From Sulfurimonas sp. (GTDB lineage Bacteria > Campylobacterota > Campylobacteria > Campylobacterales > Sulfurimonadaceae), in contig JAQUFE010000004.1 in the NCBI GenBank assembly GCA_028684815.1, positions 1 to 64,000 of the forward strand: DNA of 64,000 nucleotides, given 5' to 3'. Below, piece after piece: positions 54,136-61,903 of this stretch. The translations under genes were made by a program, and so were the position numbers. Within the stretch, counting starts at the first letter, position 1; every line of letters starts with the position of its first letter. A model generated the notes under the pieces. That model was not told the DNA's origin, ran no database searches, and saw nothing but the letters and a program-made list of their open reading frames with translations.

Positions 54136-55368
54136 ATGAGTAATTTCGCATTTGGAACTTATAGAATAAGTGATTATAATCCACAGCATATCCAAGCGCT
54201 AAGAGATGCTATAAGCTCTGGGATTAGCATGATAGATACATCATCAAACTACATGGACGGTGGTGCAGAACGCGCTATTGCACTAGCCTTTAGAGAGTTT
54301 CTCGCAGAGAACGGGGATGAGAGTGTAAAAGATGCAGTTGAGATAGTTAGTAAAGTTGGCTATATTCAAGGCTCAAACATGGATAGACATAAAGAGAGTC
54401 CATTTGAAGAGGTGGTTGAGTTTTCACCTGATTGCTTTCACTCTATTAGCGCATCCTTTATAAAAGATCAACTTACAGAGTCTCTAAAGAGATTAGAGTT
54501 ATCAAGGCTTGATTGCTACCTTCTGCACAATCCTGAGTACTACTTACTAGATGCTATAAAAAAGGGCATTGATAAAGATGAGATGTTAGATGAGATGTAT
54601 AGAAGGATATATAGAGCTTTCGTAGCACTAGAGTTAGAAGTTAAAAATGGCAGAATCTTAAGCTATGGCATCAGTTCAAACAGTTTTTCTAAAAGTAAAA
54701 AAAGTGATGAGTTTTTACCATACGAAGATTTGATTACTCTTGCTATAAGGGCTTCAGAGGAAGCAAAAAATGAGACTCACGGCTTTACAACAGTGCAACT
54801 TCCTATAAACATACTAGAACTTGAGGGTTTAAAATGTGCAAGATGGGCTAAAGAAAACGGACTTAGAGTATTAGCCAATAGACCATTAAATGCTGAGTAT
54901 AATGGTAAAATGTATAGACTCGCTGATTATGATGAGTCAAAAGAGTATTATCACCATCTAAATGAACTCTTAGATATTTGTGACAACGAACAATTAAAGC
55001 CTCTATATAATCTATTTGATGGGCTAGAGGCTTCAAAGCATAAGTTTGGTTGGATAGGTGATTACGATGCATTTTTCTTTGCCCAAATCATTCCACATAT
55101 GAGAACATCACTCCAAAGTTTAGATGATGAGAGTAGAGAGTTACTTGTAAATTCTATAGATATGTTTTTTGTAGAGTATAAAAAGATGGTTCTGCATGAG
55201 TGTGCCAAAAATACAAGAGAAGAGTTAAAAGAGTTTTTCAAAAATGACGATATTGTCATGCAAAATGTGGCTTTGGAATTTTTGATGTCGCAAGAGGATA
55301 TTGACTACATATTAGTTGGTATGAGGAAACCTAGCTACGTTTTGGAAGTTTTAACACTTAAAGACTAA
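54136..55368 (+). CDS. Aldo/keto reductase family protein
   Basis: 410 residues with an aldo/keto reductase barrel: FGTYRISDYNP, MIDTSSNYMDGGAERAI (Asp and Tyr of the tetrad), VSKVGY (Lys), CYLLHNPEYYLL (His) and a late IDYILVGMRKPSYV. It is longer than typical members (about 320) because of a helical insert (about 280-370). NAD(P)H-dependent reduction of an aldehyde or ketone is expected; substrate unknown. AGGATAA lies before the ATG. Not obviously in an operon. Confidence 0.85.
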   Translation: MSNFAFGTYRISDYNPQHIQALRDAISSGISMIDTSSNYMDGGAERAIALAFREFLAENGDESVKDAVEIVSKVGYIQGSNMDRHKESPFEEVVEFSPDCFHSISASFIKDQLTESLKRLELSRLDCYLLHNPEYYLLDAIKKGIDKDEMLDEMYRRIYRAFVALELEVKNGRILSYGISSNSFSKSKKSDEFLPYEDLITLAIRASEEAKNETHGFTTVQLPINILELEGLKCARWAKENGLRVLANRPLNAEYNGKMYRLADYDESKEYYHHLNELLDICDNEQLKPLYNLFDGLEASKHKFGWIGDYDAFFFAQIIPHMRTSLQSLDDESRELLVNSIDMFFVEYKKMVLHECAKNTREELKEFFKNDDIVMQNVALEFLMSQEDIDYILVGMRKPSYVLEVLTLKD

Positions 55369-55479
55369 AACCTTTGTTCTAATTTAAATCTTTATGACAT
55401 GTTAAGCAATTTTGTCATATTTTATGTTATCTAAAATCAATAATCTAATTAAAAAGAAAAATAGGCATAAGTGCCGAGA

Positions 55480-55600
55480 GCTTTGCGCTGAGCCTGTCGA
55501 AAGACTCTCTGTGAGAAAACTTAGCGATAGCATAGATGAAAGGATAAATTCTTTCATTATTATAAATAGATAGGGAGAAGGTTCCCTTAAATTTATGAAA
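55480..55600 (+). repeat. Hairpin-rich leader upstream of nfu
   Basis: CTTTGCGCTGAGCCTGTCGAAAG, read as arms CTTT/AAAG around a GAGCCTGTCG core of a repeat common in bacterial genomes, then ATGAAAG (55536-55542) with CTTTCAT (55551-55557), then an AATTTAT-GAA-ATAAATT stem just before the ribosome site. A similar final module precedes tkt at 63902-63945. Confidence 0.45.
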
Positions 55601-55619
55601 TAAATTAAAGGAAAAAGAG

Positions 55620-55895
55620 ATGATTCCATTTACGGATGAAGAACTAATAAACCCAGTAAAAGCCGCTATAGCTAAGATTCGCCCATCATTAGCATTAGAT
55701 GGTGGTGATATAGATTTTATTACAGTAAAAAATGCGAAAGTATATGTTCAACTAAAAGGTGCTTGTATTGGCTGCGCTAGCAGTAGTAGTACGCTAAAGT
55801 ATGGAGTAGAGAGACAGCTCAAGATGGATATACATCCAGAGCTTACAGTCATAAATGTACCAGCTGGTATGGAAAATAATTTAGAAAATCTTTAA
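55620..55895 (+). CDS. NifU-like iron-sulfur scaffold/carrier (Nfu)
   Basis: 91 residues: VKAAIAKIRPSLALDGGDIDFI and the cluster site GACIGCASSSSTLKYGVERQL with the CxxC pair. This is the stand-alone NifU C-terminal domain. It binds and passes a [4Fe-4S] cluster to target proteins. It begins a probable operon with the TPR gene (12 bases later) and murE. Confidence 0.93.
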   Translation: MIPFTDEELINPVKAAIAKIRPSLALDGGDIDFITVKNAKVYVQLKGACIGCASSSSTLKYGVERQLKMDIHPELTVINVPAGMENNLENL

Positions 55896-55907
55896 AAAAG
55901 AGAAAAA

Positions 55908-56501
55908 ATGAACGGTATTTCTAAACACAAAACATTGTCACAAGCTAAAGAGTATTTTAGCAAATCAGACTATAAAACAGCGCTAGAGAAGTTCGCAAGA
56001 GTTTTGCAAGACTTTCCAAACTCAAAAGAGGCGTATAATGGTGTGATCTTATCTGAAATGGCTTTGAGTGGAGAGGGTGGTGCTGAGGCTCTTTTTGACT
56101 ACTATGAAGTGCTCAAAGATGAAGATAAAGAGTCAGCTGATAAAATTATGAGTGATATCTTGCAAACTATGGATGATGCTATAGACAGAGTCGGTGAAAT
56201 CTTTGCTAAACCTCTAAGAGATAGAATAGAGTATGAAGATGGTATCCTATATGAAGACTTTAAAGCCATACTAGACAGAGGTGCGAGCTTTAAAGAGACG
56301 TTTGAGAACATTATGTTCTCGACTCGTGTCATTATTACCCAAAAGAATGATTTTATAGATTTTTTAGATAGATTAATAGAAAACGACTTTGAGGAGATGG
56401 CTCTTAGTTACTTAGAAAATGCACTTAGCATCTACCCAAGTGATAAGCTACTGAGAAAACTTTTAAAAAAATTAGCAAAGAGCAAAAAAAATGAAGATTG
56501 A
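55908..56501 (+). CDS. TPR-like protein of unknown function
   Basis: 197 residues, helical. AKEYFSKSDYKTALEKFARVLQDFPNSKEAYNGVILSEMAL is a clear TPR pair (in pieces). The middle is acidic, and the C-terminus has MALSYLENALSIYPSDKLLRKLLKKL, another TPR-like helix pair with a Lys-rich end. No signal peptide. Probable protein-protein scaffold. It overlaps murE by 11 bases. The same gene position exists between nfu and murE in related genomes, as far as I recall. Confidence 0.8.
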   Translation: MNGISKHKTLSQAKEYFSKSDYKTALEKFARVLQDFPNSKEAYNGVILSEMALSGEGGAEALFDYYEVLKDEDKESADKIMSDILQTMDDAIDRVGEIFAKPLRDRIEYEDGILYEDFKAILDRGASFKETFENIMFSTRVIITQKNDFIDFLDRLIENDFEEMALSYLENALSIYPSDKLLRKLLKKLAKSKKNED

Positions 56502-57795
56502 GCTTCCTAGCCAATCTTACAAATATGTAAGTGAAAACTCCTCTCTTTGTGACGAACAAACCGCTTTTGTTTTAACTACTCAGAACAAAAAGTATCTCGA
56601 AGATGCAAAGAGTAGAGGCGCTCACTCCATCATAACTGTAAAAGAGATTGCGCCGCTTTTTGGTGTTGGAGAGACAAAAATAGTAGGTATCACCGGTACC
56701 AATGGTAAAACCACAACTGCAAGTGCTATCTACTCTTTTTTACTTGATTTGGGATATAAAGTTGCTATGCAGGGAACCCGCGGCTTTTTTATGAATGATG
56801 AAGTAATAGAAGGCAAATCGCTCACAACTCCAAGTGTGCTAAACACTTATAAACACATCTATCAAGCAGTAGATGCTGGCTGTGAGTTTTTCATAATGGA
56901 AGTTAGTTCACACGCTATTGCACAAAAGCGTATAGAGGGATTAGAGTTTGAGCTTAAAATCCTTACAAATATCACTCAAGACCACTTAGATTATCACAAA
57001 ACCATAGGCGAATATATAGCTACAAAAAATAGCTTTTTTGCAGATGAGGGCAGAAAACTCATAAACAAAGATGAGCCAAAATCCTCTTTTAATATAAAAA
57101 ATACCTTTACTTACGGCATAGAAAATAACGCTTCATATAAACTTATGGCTTATTCGTTAAATGATGCATCAAGTGGAATAATCCAGCACTTTAAAGAGGT
57201 AGTTCCTTTTACTTCATCACTTCATGGCTTTTTTAATCTCTACAACTTAATGGCAGCTATAGGTGCGGTTGATTTGCTGGTAAAAGATGGCTTAGAGAAG
57301 ATTGTTGAAGTTGTTGAGGGTTTTGCTGGAGTGAGCGGAAGAATGGAGCAGGTAAGCGAGGAGCCAAATGTTATAGTTGACTTTGCACACACTCCTGATG
57401 GGATGCAACAAGTTTTAAATGCGCTAAAAGAGAAAGAGCTTTTAGTTGTTTTTGGAGCTGGTGGAGATAGAGACAAGAGTAAAAGAGCTATGATGGGTCG
57501 AGTAGCAGCTAGTTTAGCAAAAAAAGTCTATATCACAAGTGATAATCCAAGAACTGAAGATCCACAATCCATAGTCGATGATATACTCCAAGGCATCGAA
57601 GATAAGAGCATTGTAAGTGTTGAGTTAAACAGAAGAAAAGCTATTGAAGCTGCTCTTAGTGATCAAGCTGGTGAGGATGTTGTAGTCATTTTAGGAAAAG
57701 GTGATGAGACTTACCAAATTATCTATGACGAGAAATTTCCTTTTGATGATAGAGAAGTTGTAAGAGAGATATTAAAGAGTAAAAAGCTCTCCTAA
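56491..57795 (+). CDS. murE: UDP-MurNAc-tripeptide ligase (meso-DAP-adding)
   Basis: 434 residues. ATP loop GITGTNGKTTT (66-76), NITQDHLDYH, HGFFNLYNLMAAIGA and DFAHTPDGM are Mur ligase motifs. SDNPRTEDP contains the DNPR sequence that marks meso-diaminopimelate specificity. Its N-terminal domain is short relative to E. coli MurE, as in Campylobacter. Adds DAP to UDP-MurNAc-Ala-Glu in peptidoglycan synthesis. It overlaps the TPR gene by 11 bases. Confidence 0.95.
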   Translation: MKIELPSQSYKYVSENSSLCDEQTAFVLTTQNKKYLEDAKSRGAHSIITVKEIAPLFGVGETKIVGITGTNGKTTTASAIYSFLLDLGYKVAMQGTRGFFMNDEVIEGKSLTTPSVLNTYKHIYQAVDAGCEFFIMEVSSHAIAQKRIEGLEFELKILTNITQDHLDYHKTIGEYIATKNSFFADEGRKLINKDEPKSSFNIKNTFTYGIENNASYKLMAYSLNDASSGIIQHFKEVVPFTSSLHGFFNLYNLMAAIGAVDLLVKDGLEKIVEVVEGFAGVSGRMEQVSEEPNVIVDFAHTPDGMQQVLNALKEKELLVVFGAGGDRDKSKRAMMGRVAASLAKKVYITSDNPRTEDPQSIVDDILQGIEDKSIVSVELNRRKAIEAALSDQAGEDVVVILGKGDETYQIIYDEKFPFDDREVVREILKSKKLS

Positions 57796-57832
57796 GGTTT
57801 TTTAGGCAAGGTTAAAACCTCTCTCGCTCCAT

Positions 57833-57895
57833 CTCTCCTGAGGTGGAATGGCATAACAGCATCAGCATGTATATATACATCACCCCTCAGGAGAG
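57833..57895. repeat. Inverted repeat after murE
   Basis: Eleven-base arms CTCTCCTGAGG (57833-57843) and CCTCAGGAGAG (57885-57895) separated by 41 bases. It could form a large stem-loop in the murE transcript tail. Confidence 0.7.
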
Positions 57896-57966
57896 GTGTG
57901 ACAAGATATATTTAAAACCTCGGATTTGAGAGAATTTTGCAAGACAAAATCGTAATAACGCTCTTT

Positions 57967-58058
57967 TTTCTCTTGCTCCCATGCTCTGCGTGGGAGTGTG
58001 TATAAATTCTAAGCTCAGATATATATGAATTCCCACGCAGAGCGTAGGAACTAGCTGA
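57967..58058. repeat. 90-base direct repeat, copy A
   Basis: TTTCTCTTGCTCCCATGCTC, then TATAAATTCTAAGCTCAG, ATATATGA, a TTCCCACGC/GCGTAGGAA palindrome and AACTAGCTG. Copy B at 58305-58396 differs at only a few positions; copy C is partial. The left and right halves each contain a CCCA-GC-TGGG type palindrome. Confidence 0.85.
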
Positions 58059-58093
58059 AAGCTGTGTAACTTTAAAGTACTTATGGCTCTCTT

Positions 58094-58115
58094 TACTTTT
58101 TGTTCGCAAAAAGTA
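58094..58115. repeat. Perfect hairpin TACTTTTTG/CAAAAAGTA
   Basis: Nine-base arms (58094-58102, 58107-58115) around loop TTCG. A second, CCTCAC-TTC-GTGAGG, follows at 58144-58158. Both lie between copies A and B. Confidence 0.7.
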
Positions 58116-58161
58116 AGCAAAAACTCTTGCAACGCCTACCGAGCCTCACTTCGTGAGGTTC

Positions 58162-58255
58162 CCAAAATATAGCAAACAAATCCCTAAAAATCCAAAACTC
58201 AGCTTCGCTTCAAACAGTTGGATTTTCTTTACGGTATTTCTTCGCTATATTTTGG
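58162..58255. repeat. Nested inverted repeat, possible structured RNA or MITE-like element
   Basis: Outer arms CCAAAATATAGC (58162-58173) and GCTATATTTTGG (58244-58255) are perfect over twelve bases. Inner arms AAAATCCAA (58187-58195) and TTGGATTTT (58218-58226) are perfect over nine. The whole would fold as a long two-tier stem. Confidence 0.65.
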
Positions 58256-58304
58256 CTCTGCAGATGTTGCAACTGACGCATAAGCTTTTAAGTGTTTATA
58301 AGAG

Positions 58305-58396
58305 TTTCTCTTGCTCCCATGCTCTGCGTGGGAGTGTGTATAAATTCTAAGCTCAGATATATATGAGTTCCCACGCAGAGCATGGGAACTAGCTGG
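58305..58396. repeat. 90-base direct repeat, copy B
   Basis: Near-identical to copy A, same orientation; its right palindrome reads GTTCCCACGCAGAGCATGGG. It runs directly into the TCAAG-centred palindromic element. Confidence 0.85.
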
Positions 58397-58452
58397 ATTC
58401 CGTGTCAAGCACGGAATGACGAGACACGCGTCATCCTGAACTTGATGCAGGA
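58397..58452. repeat. Palindromic repeat element, copy 3 (short)
   Basis: ATTCCGTG (58397-58404) TCAAG CACGGAAT (58410-58417), then ATCCTGAA (58433-58440) CTTGA TGCAGGAT with one mismatch. Same components as 8951-9100 and 17989-18110, with the middle segment missing. Confidence 0.8.
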
Positions 58453-58485
58453 TCTAGCTTAGTAATTGTTCAGTGCACTCAATTA

Positions 58486-58536
58486 TAAACTCAGATATAT
58501 ATGAGTTCCCACGCAGAGCGTGGGAACTAGCTGGGG
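58486..58536. repeat. Partial copy C of the 90-base repeat
   Basis: Holds only the right half: AACTCAGATATATATGAG, then the TTCCCACGC-AGA-GCGTGGGAA palindrome and AACTAGCTGG. The left half is replaced by the copy-3 element tail. Confidence 0.8.
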
Positions 58537-58591
58537 AGTAATGACCTTATTTATGGGGTTGAAACCTCGCTTTGGAAGGTCTTATGTGACT

Positions 58592-59329
58592 TTAAAATTT
58601 CATCAACTTATCGCTAAAGATAGCATTTACGCCCATGCTAAAAAGCTCTTTAGCTCTTTTCTCATCATTGATAGTATAAACATTAACAAAAATAGCGCTC
58701 TCTCTTAAACTCTTTATCACTTTGGCATCTGCTAACTCATCGCTTATATTGTAAGCCTTTGCATTTAAAGATGCTAGATACTCTATATGGTTTTTAGGAA
58801 GTGAGTCTTCTACTAAAATAGCAGTTGAGATATTTGTTTGCATATCTTTTATGAGAGCTAAATACTCATGCCTAAAAGAGGATAAAAGCACCTCCTCTTG
58901 TAACTCGTAGCTTTTTACTAAATCCAAAACAATAGAGACAAACTCTGCATCTGGGCAAAATTCGCTTATATCTTTTAGCTCTATATTTAATGGCATCTTA
59001 TGTTTTTTTGCAAACTCTAAGGCAGTTCCTAAATCTAGCATTGGCTCATAGATGCCATCAAACCAGCTTCCATAATCGAGCCTAGAAAGCTCTTTATAGC
59101 TTAGCTCATAGACTTTTAAGGGCTTATCCATATTTGTAGTTCTTTGCAGAGTCTCATCATGAAAGATAACTGCTTTTTTATCACTACTTAGCTGCACATC
59201 TATCTCTACAAAATCACAACGCCCAAGGCTAAACTGCAAAGCTCTTAGAGTATTTTCAGGATTAAAATGACTAAATCCTCTATGTGCTGCTATGAGTGAG
59301 GGAGATTTAAAGAGTTCTAAAAAGCTCAT
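58592..59329 (-). CDS. Glycerophosphodiester phosphodiesterase
   Basis: 245 residues with the GDPD barrel: IAAHRGFSHFNPENTLRALQFSL (His-Arg, Glu-Asn), FVEIDVQLSSDKKAVIFHDETLQRTT (metal Glu/Asp and catalytic His) and LNIELKD. No signal peptide, so it is the cytoplasmic UgpQ-like type. It hydrolyses glycerophosphodiesters to glycerol-3-phosphate and alcohol. Four-base overlap with the upstream acyltransferase gene suggests shared lipid turnover. Confidence 0.92.
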   Translation of the reverse strand: MSFLELFKSPSLIAAHRGFSHFNPENTLRALQFSLGRCDFVEIDVQLSSDKKAVIFHDETLQRTTNMDKPLKVYELSYKELSRLDYGSWFDGIYEPMLDLGTALEFAKKHKMPLNIELKDISEFCPDAEFVSIVLDLVKSYELQEEVLLSSFRHEYLALIKDMQTNISTAILVEDSLPKNHIEYLASLNAKAYNISDELADAKVIKSLRESAIFVNVYTINDEKRAKELFSMGVNAIFSDKLMKF

Positions 59330-60474
59330 AGATTTTTCTCTATAGAAGATTTTACAAGCTGTGTAAGTTCATCATAGCTCATATTTTTTGGGTAAATTGG
59401 CTCTAAATATTGCAATCTTATCTTCTTTGGTCTTGGAAAGATTTTACCACTAGGAAGTGCTTCAAAACTACCATCAATGATAACTGGGACTATTGGAACA
59501 TTATAAATAGATGAGAGCATCGCAAAAAAAGGTCTAAACTCTAGAAGTCTTCTATCTCTTGTTCTTGCTCCCTCAGGAAAGATAACTAAGTTTTTGCCCA
59601 TCTTTAGCGGTGTTGCAGTTCTTTGCATTGTATCTTTTAAATCAATATTAGCATCTATGAGGATAGATTGACCATGTGTAGCAATAGGATGCAAAAGCTT
59701 TGTTCCAAAGACCTGAGTAAAGGCTAAGAAGAAAGTGTTTTTAAGCACAGAGTAGGGAAGAGTGGATTCGACCAAAAAACCATCTAGCATGCTCTGATGA
59801 GTTGGAGCTATGATGCAAGATGTTTTTGGGATATTTTCAATGCCCTTTACATCAAGCCTAAAGTAGAGCCTAAAGAGCGGATAGAGGAGCGTTTTATAGA
59901 TAAACATAATGATAGGAGAGAAGATGAGCTTATCACTCTTTACTTCGCTCAAAATCTCTCTCCACTCAACAACTGAAGGTTTTACAAAAGCTTTATGAGT
60001 CTTTATATAGCTGTATAAATCTTTAAAAACCATGATACGAGAGAAGATTTTCTCATCTATATAGATGCCGTAGCTAAGCTCTAAAAAAACAAAGAGTTCC
60101 ACATAGTCAAGCGAGTCAAGCCCTAAATCTAGCTCTAGATGCGAGCTTAGTGCGACCTTTTTTTGAGACATATCATAAAGAAATGACTTGAGACTTTGGT
60201 ATATCTCATCATCTGGCTCACTCTCTTTATCTTCTTGTGGCTCTCTTAAAATCTTATAAGCTAAAATCTTTTGCGATTCTTCTGCTTGCAGGTTATAAAG
60301 CTCAACTCCATACCAGCGAATCTCACTCTCAATATTTATGATATTTGCAGCTTTTAGAGTCTCAAAATTAGGTACTATATTTGCAAAGAGTTTGTCATCT
60401 TTTTTCTCTATAGATATCTTTTTTATATAAGGGCAAAGAGAGAGAACTTTTTTTTCAATATTTTTAAAATCCAT
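59326..60474 (-). CDS. Adenylate-forming-enzyme C-domain - ACP - PlsC acyltransferase fusion
   Basis: 382 residues. Residues 1-75 resemble the C-terminal subdomain of long-chain acyl-CoA ligases (YIKKISIEKKDDKLFANIVPNFE). Residues about 88-162 are an acyl-carrier protein with phosphopantetheine site GLDSLDY (S121). Residues about 185-380 are a PlsC-type acyltransferase with HQSMLD (H226, D231) and FPEGARTR. The large AMP-binding domain that normally precedes is absent, and 250 bases upstream hold no ORF for it. Likely acylates a lysophospholipid from an ACP-bound chain, with the acyl-activating enzyme encoded elsewhere. Overlaps the phosphodiesterase gene. Confidence 0.85.
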   Translation of the reverse strand: MDFKNIEKKVLSLCPYIKKISIEKKDDKLFANIVPNFETLKAANIINIESEIRWYGVELYNLQAEESQKILAYKILREPQEDKESEPDDEIYQSLKSFLYDMSQKKVALSSHLELDLGLDSLDYVELFVFLELSYGIYIDEKIFSRIMVFKDLYSYIKTHKAFVKPSVVEWREILSEVKSDKLIFSPIIMFIYKTLLYPLFRLYFRLDVKGIENIPKTSCIIAPTHQSMLDGFLVESTLPYSVLKNTFFLAFTQVFGTKLLHPIATHGQSILIDANIDLKDTMQRTATPLKMGKNLVIFPEGARTRDRRLLEFRPFFAMLSSIYNVPIVPVIIDGSFEALPSGKIFPRPKKIRLQYLEPIYPKNMSYDELTQLVKSSIEKNL

Positions 60475-60543
60475 CTTTAAAATCTTTTATTGACTTTTAG
60501 TCTGAAGAAGACTCATTTATATAACTGCAACCTAAACTTGTAC

Positions 60544-60555
60544 GGGCTTTAGCCC
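60544..60555. terminator. Short GC hairpin
   Basis: GGGCT-TT-AGCCC between divergent genes. Probably incidental or a minor repeat; no T-run nearby on the relevant strand. Confidence 0.25.
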
Positions 60556-60693
60556 TGAGAAAAGGGGAGAGTAGGTAGTTTTTTCAAGTTTTTATATCTT
60601 TTAATAGCGGTTACATTATAACCAAAAAGAGACTCTCAAGCTTAAAAAAATAAACTTATTGTGTCTTATGATATTTAATAGCTATATTTTTGT

Positions 60694-60699
60694 TATAAT
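60694..60699 (+). promoter_or_regulatory. Putative -10 box of [2Fe-2S] protein-panD operon
   Basis: TATAAT in TTTGTTATAATTTCG, 28 bases before the ATG, followed by TTAAGGAT as ribosome site. Clear Campylobacterota-type promoter. Confidence 0.6.
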
Positions 60700-60726
60700 T
60701 TCGACAAAAATTTAAGGATAATATAA

Positions 60727-61101
60727 ATGGGAATTCCTCAACCAGCATTTTATATGTTTAAGTGTGAGCAATCAGCTCCACCAGGTATGCCAAAACCATC
60801 ATGTGTAACTCCAGAAACTCAAGATTTGTTTCAGTACTTAGCACAAAAACTCATGAAAGAGGGGATTATGGGAACTGTTCAGCCTATTCGTACTTCGTGT
60901 ATGAACCGCTGTTCTTCAGGCCCTGTAATGCTCGTTGAGCCTGGACATGTGATGTACGCAGGACTTAATAAAGAGAAGATTGATAGGATTGTTGAAGAAC
61001 ATATCATTGGCGGAAATGTAGTGCTAGAGTATGTGATAGATAAAGAGCAGTGGGATGAGCCAATAACTCCAGCTGCTATGAAAAAACAGATGGGAATGTA
61101 G
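60727..61101 (+). CDS. Thioredoxin-like [2Fe-2S] ferredoxin
   Basis: 124 residues with C13, C26, C58 and C62 in the spacing C-x12-C ... C-x3-C typical of thioredoxin-like [2Fe-2S] ferredoxins. [16 protein letters not shown] and [19 protein letters not shown] are family-like. Electron-transfer role inferred; partner unknown. Eight bases before panD. Confidence 0.88.
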   Translation: MGIPQPAFYMFKCEQSAPPGMPKPSCVTPETQDLFQYLAQKLMKEGIMGTVQPIRTSCMNRCSSGPVMLVEPGHVMYAGLNKEKIDRIVEEHIIGGNVVLEYVIDKEQWDEPITPAAMKKQMGM

Positions 61102-61109
61102 GAAGATTT

Positions 61110-61475
61110 ATGACTATAGATATGTTGTACAGCAAAATTCACCGTGCTACCGTTACAGATGCTAACTTAAACTATGTTGGCTCTATTACTATAGATGAGG
61201 AGCTTTTAGAAGCTTCTAAAATGAGAATTGGGCAAAAAGTTGAAATTTTAAATGTCAACAATGGTGAGCGTTTTTCTACATATGTCATCTTAGGTGAGCG
61301 AGGCAAAAGAGACATCTGTTTAAATGGTGCAGCTGCTAGAAAAGTTCATAAAGGTGATAAGATAATCATTGTTGCTTATGCTACTTATAGTGAAGATGAG
61401 CTAGAAAACTACAAGCCAAAAGTTGTTATTTTAGATGATGATAATAATATTGACTATGTGGCTGATAGCATCTAA
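61110..61475 (+). CDS. panD: Aspartate 1-decarboxylase
   Basis: 121 residues. The self-cleavage site is G24-S25 in [10 protein letters not shown]9, H11, Y22 and the [10 protein letters not shown] loop are conserved. Cleavage creates the pyruvoyl group that makes beta-alanine for pantothenate and CoA. Overlap or tight spacing with the ferredoxin gene suggests an operon extending to ybaB and ispA. Confidence 0.95.
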   Translation: MTIDMLYSKIHRATVTDANLNYVGSITIDEELLEASKMRIGQKVEILNVNNGERFSTYVILGERGKRDICLNGAAARKVHKGDKIIIVAYATYSEDELENYKPKVVILDDDNNIDYVADSI

Positions 61476-61482
61476 ATGAATT

Positions 61483-61582
61483 TTTGTGAGATGATTTAAA
61501 TGAAATATAATAAATTCTCGCCGATAGGCGAAGCTTTAGTGACTGAACAAATCAGTGACTTGTTGCTGATTTGTGAGATGAT
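61483..61582 (+). repeat. 13-base direct repeat flanking an inserted-looking segment
   Basis: TTTGTGAGATGAT occurs at 61483-61495 and 61570-61582, each ending three to four bases before a start codon (ATG 61500, GTG 61586). The 74 bases between hold a CGCC/GGCG hairpin and CAAATCAG/CTGATTTG arms. It looks like a small duplication or insertion that copied the translation start region. Confidence 0.6.
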
Positions 61583-61586
61583 ATAG
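61500..61586 (+). CDS. Possible 28-residue leader peptide before ybaB
   Basis: ATG at 61500 opens a 28-codon frame whose TAG shares one base with the ybaB GTG (61584-61588). It is preceded by the same TTTGTGAGATGAT that precedes ybaB. The peptide is mildly hydrophobic and not recognised. It may simply be the by-product of the duplication described for this spot. Confidence 0.3.
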   Translation: MKYNKFSPIGEALVTEQISDLLLICEMI

Positions 61587-61903
61587 TGTTTGGTAAACTC
61601 GGCGATATGAGCAAAATGCTTGATGGTATGCAAGAGAATGCCGCAAAACTTCAATCTGAACTAGAATCTAAAACCTTTAGTGTAAAGAGTGGCGGAGGGA
61701 TGGTTGAGCTTAGTGTTAATGGCAAAGGCGAAGTGCTTGACTTAAACATTGATGATTCTATTATGGATGACAAAGACTCGCTTCAAATTCTCCTCATTGG
61801 TGCAATCAACGATGCCAATAAAATGGTTTTACAAAACCAGCAAAACAGTGCTTTAGGAATGTTGGGTTCAATGGGTGGGATGAACCCTTTTGGAGCAAAG
61901 TAG
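61586..61903 (+). CDS. YbaB/EbfC nucleoid-associated protein
   Basis: 105 residues starting with GTG. FGKLGDMSKMLDGMQENAAKLQSELE is the typical N-terminal helix, then VELSVNGKGEVLDLNIDDSIMDDKDSLQ in the beta region. YbaB proteins are small DNA-binding dimers. The upstream start region is duplicated (61483-61582). The next gene starts at the base after its stop. Confidence 0.92.
   Translation: MFGKLGDMSKMLDGMQENAAKLQSELESKTFSVKSGGGMVELSVNGKGEVLDLNIDDSIMDDKDSLQILLIGAINDANKMVLQNQQNSALGMLGSMGGMNPFGAK

Larger units (their letters stand above)
57796..58591. other. 796-base gene-free block packed with palindromic repeats
   Basis: No supportable gene. From left to right: a 65-base palindrome (57833-57895), a ~90-base repeat copy A (57967-58058), a TACTTTTTG/CAAAAAGTA hairpin, CCTCAC/GTGAGG, a nested ~94-base inverted repeat (58162-58255), repeat copy B (58305-58396), a palindromic element like those at 8951 and 17989 (58397-58452), and a partial copy C (58486-58536). 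Short open frames here are chance. Confidence 0.85.

Noticed and set aside
57967..58536. CRISPR-like array
   Set aside because: Only two full and one partial ~90-base copies with unequal, structured spacing; no regular short repeats, spacers or cas genes.
57887..58708. Short open frames within the repeat block
   Set aside because: They run through palindromic repeats with no ribosome sites or conserved domain; frames arise by chance.
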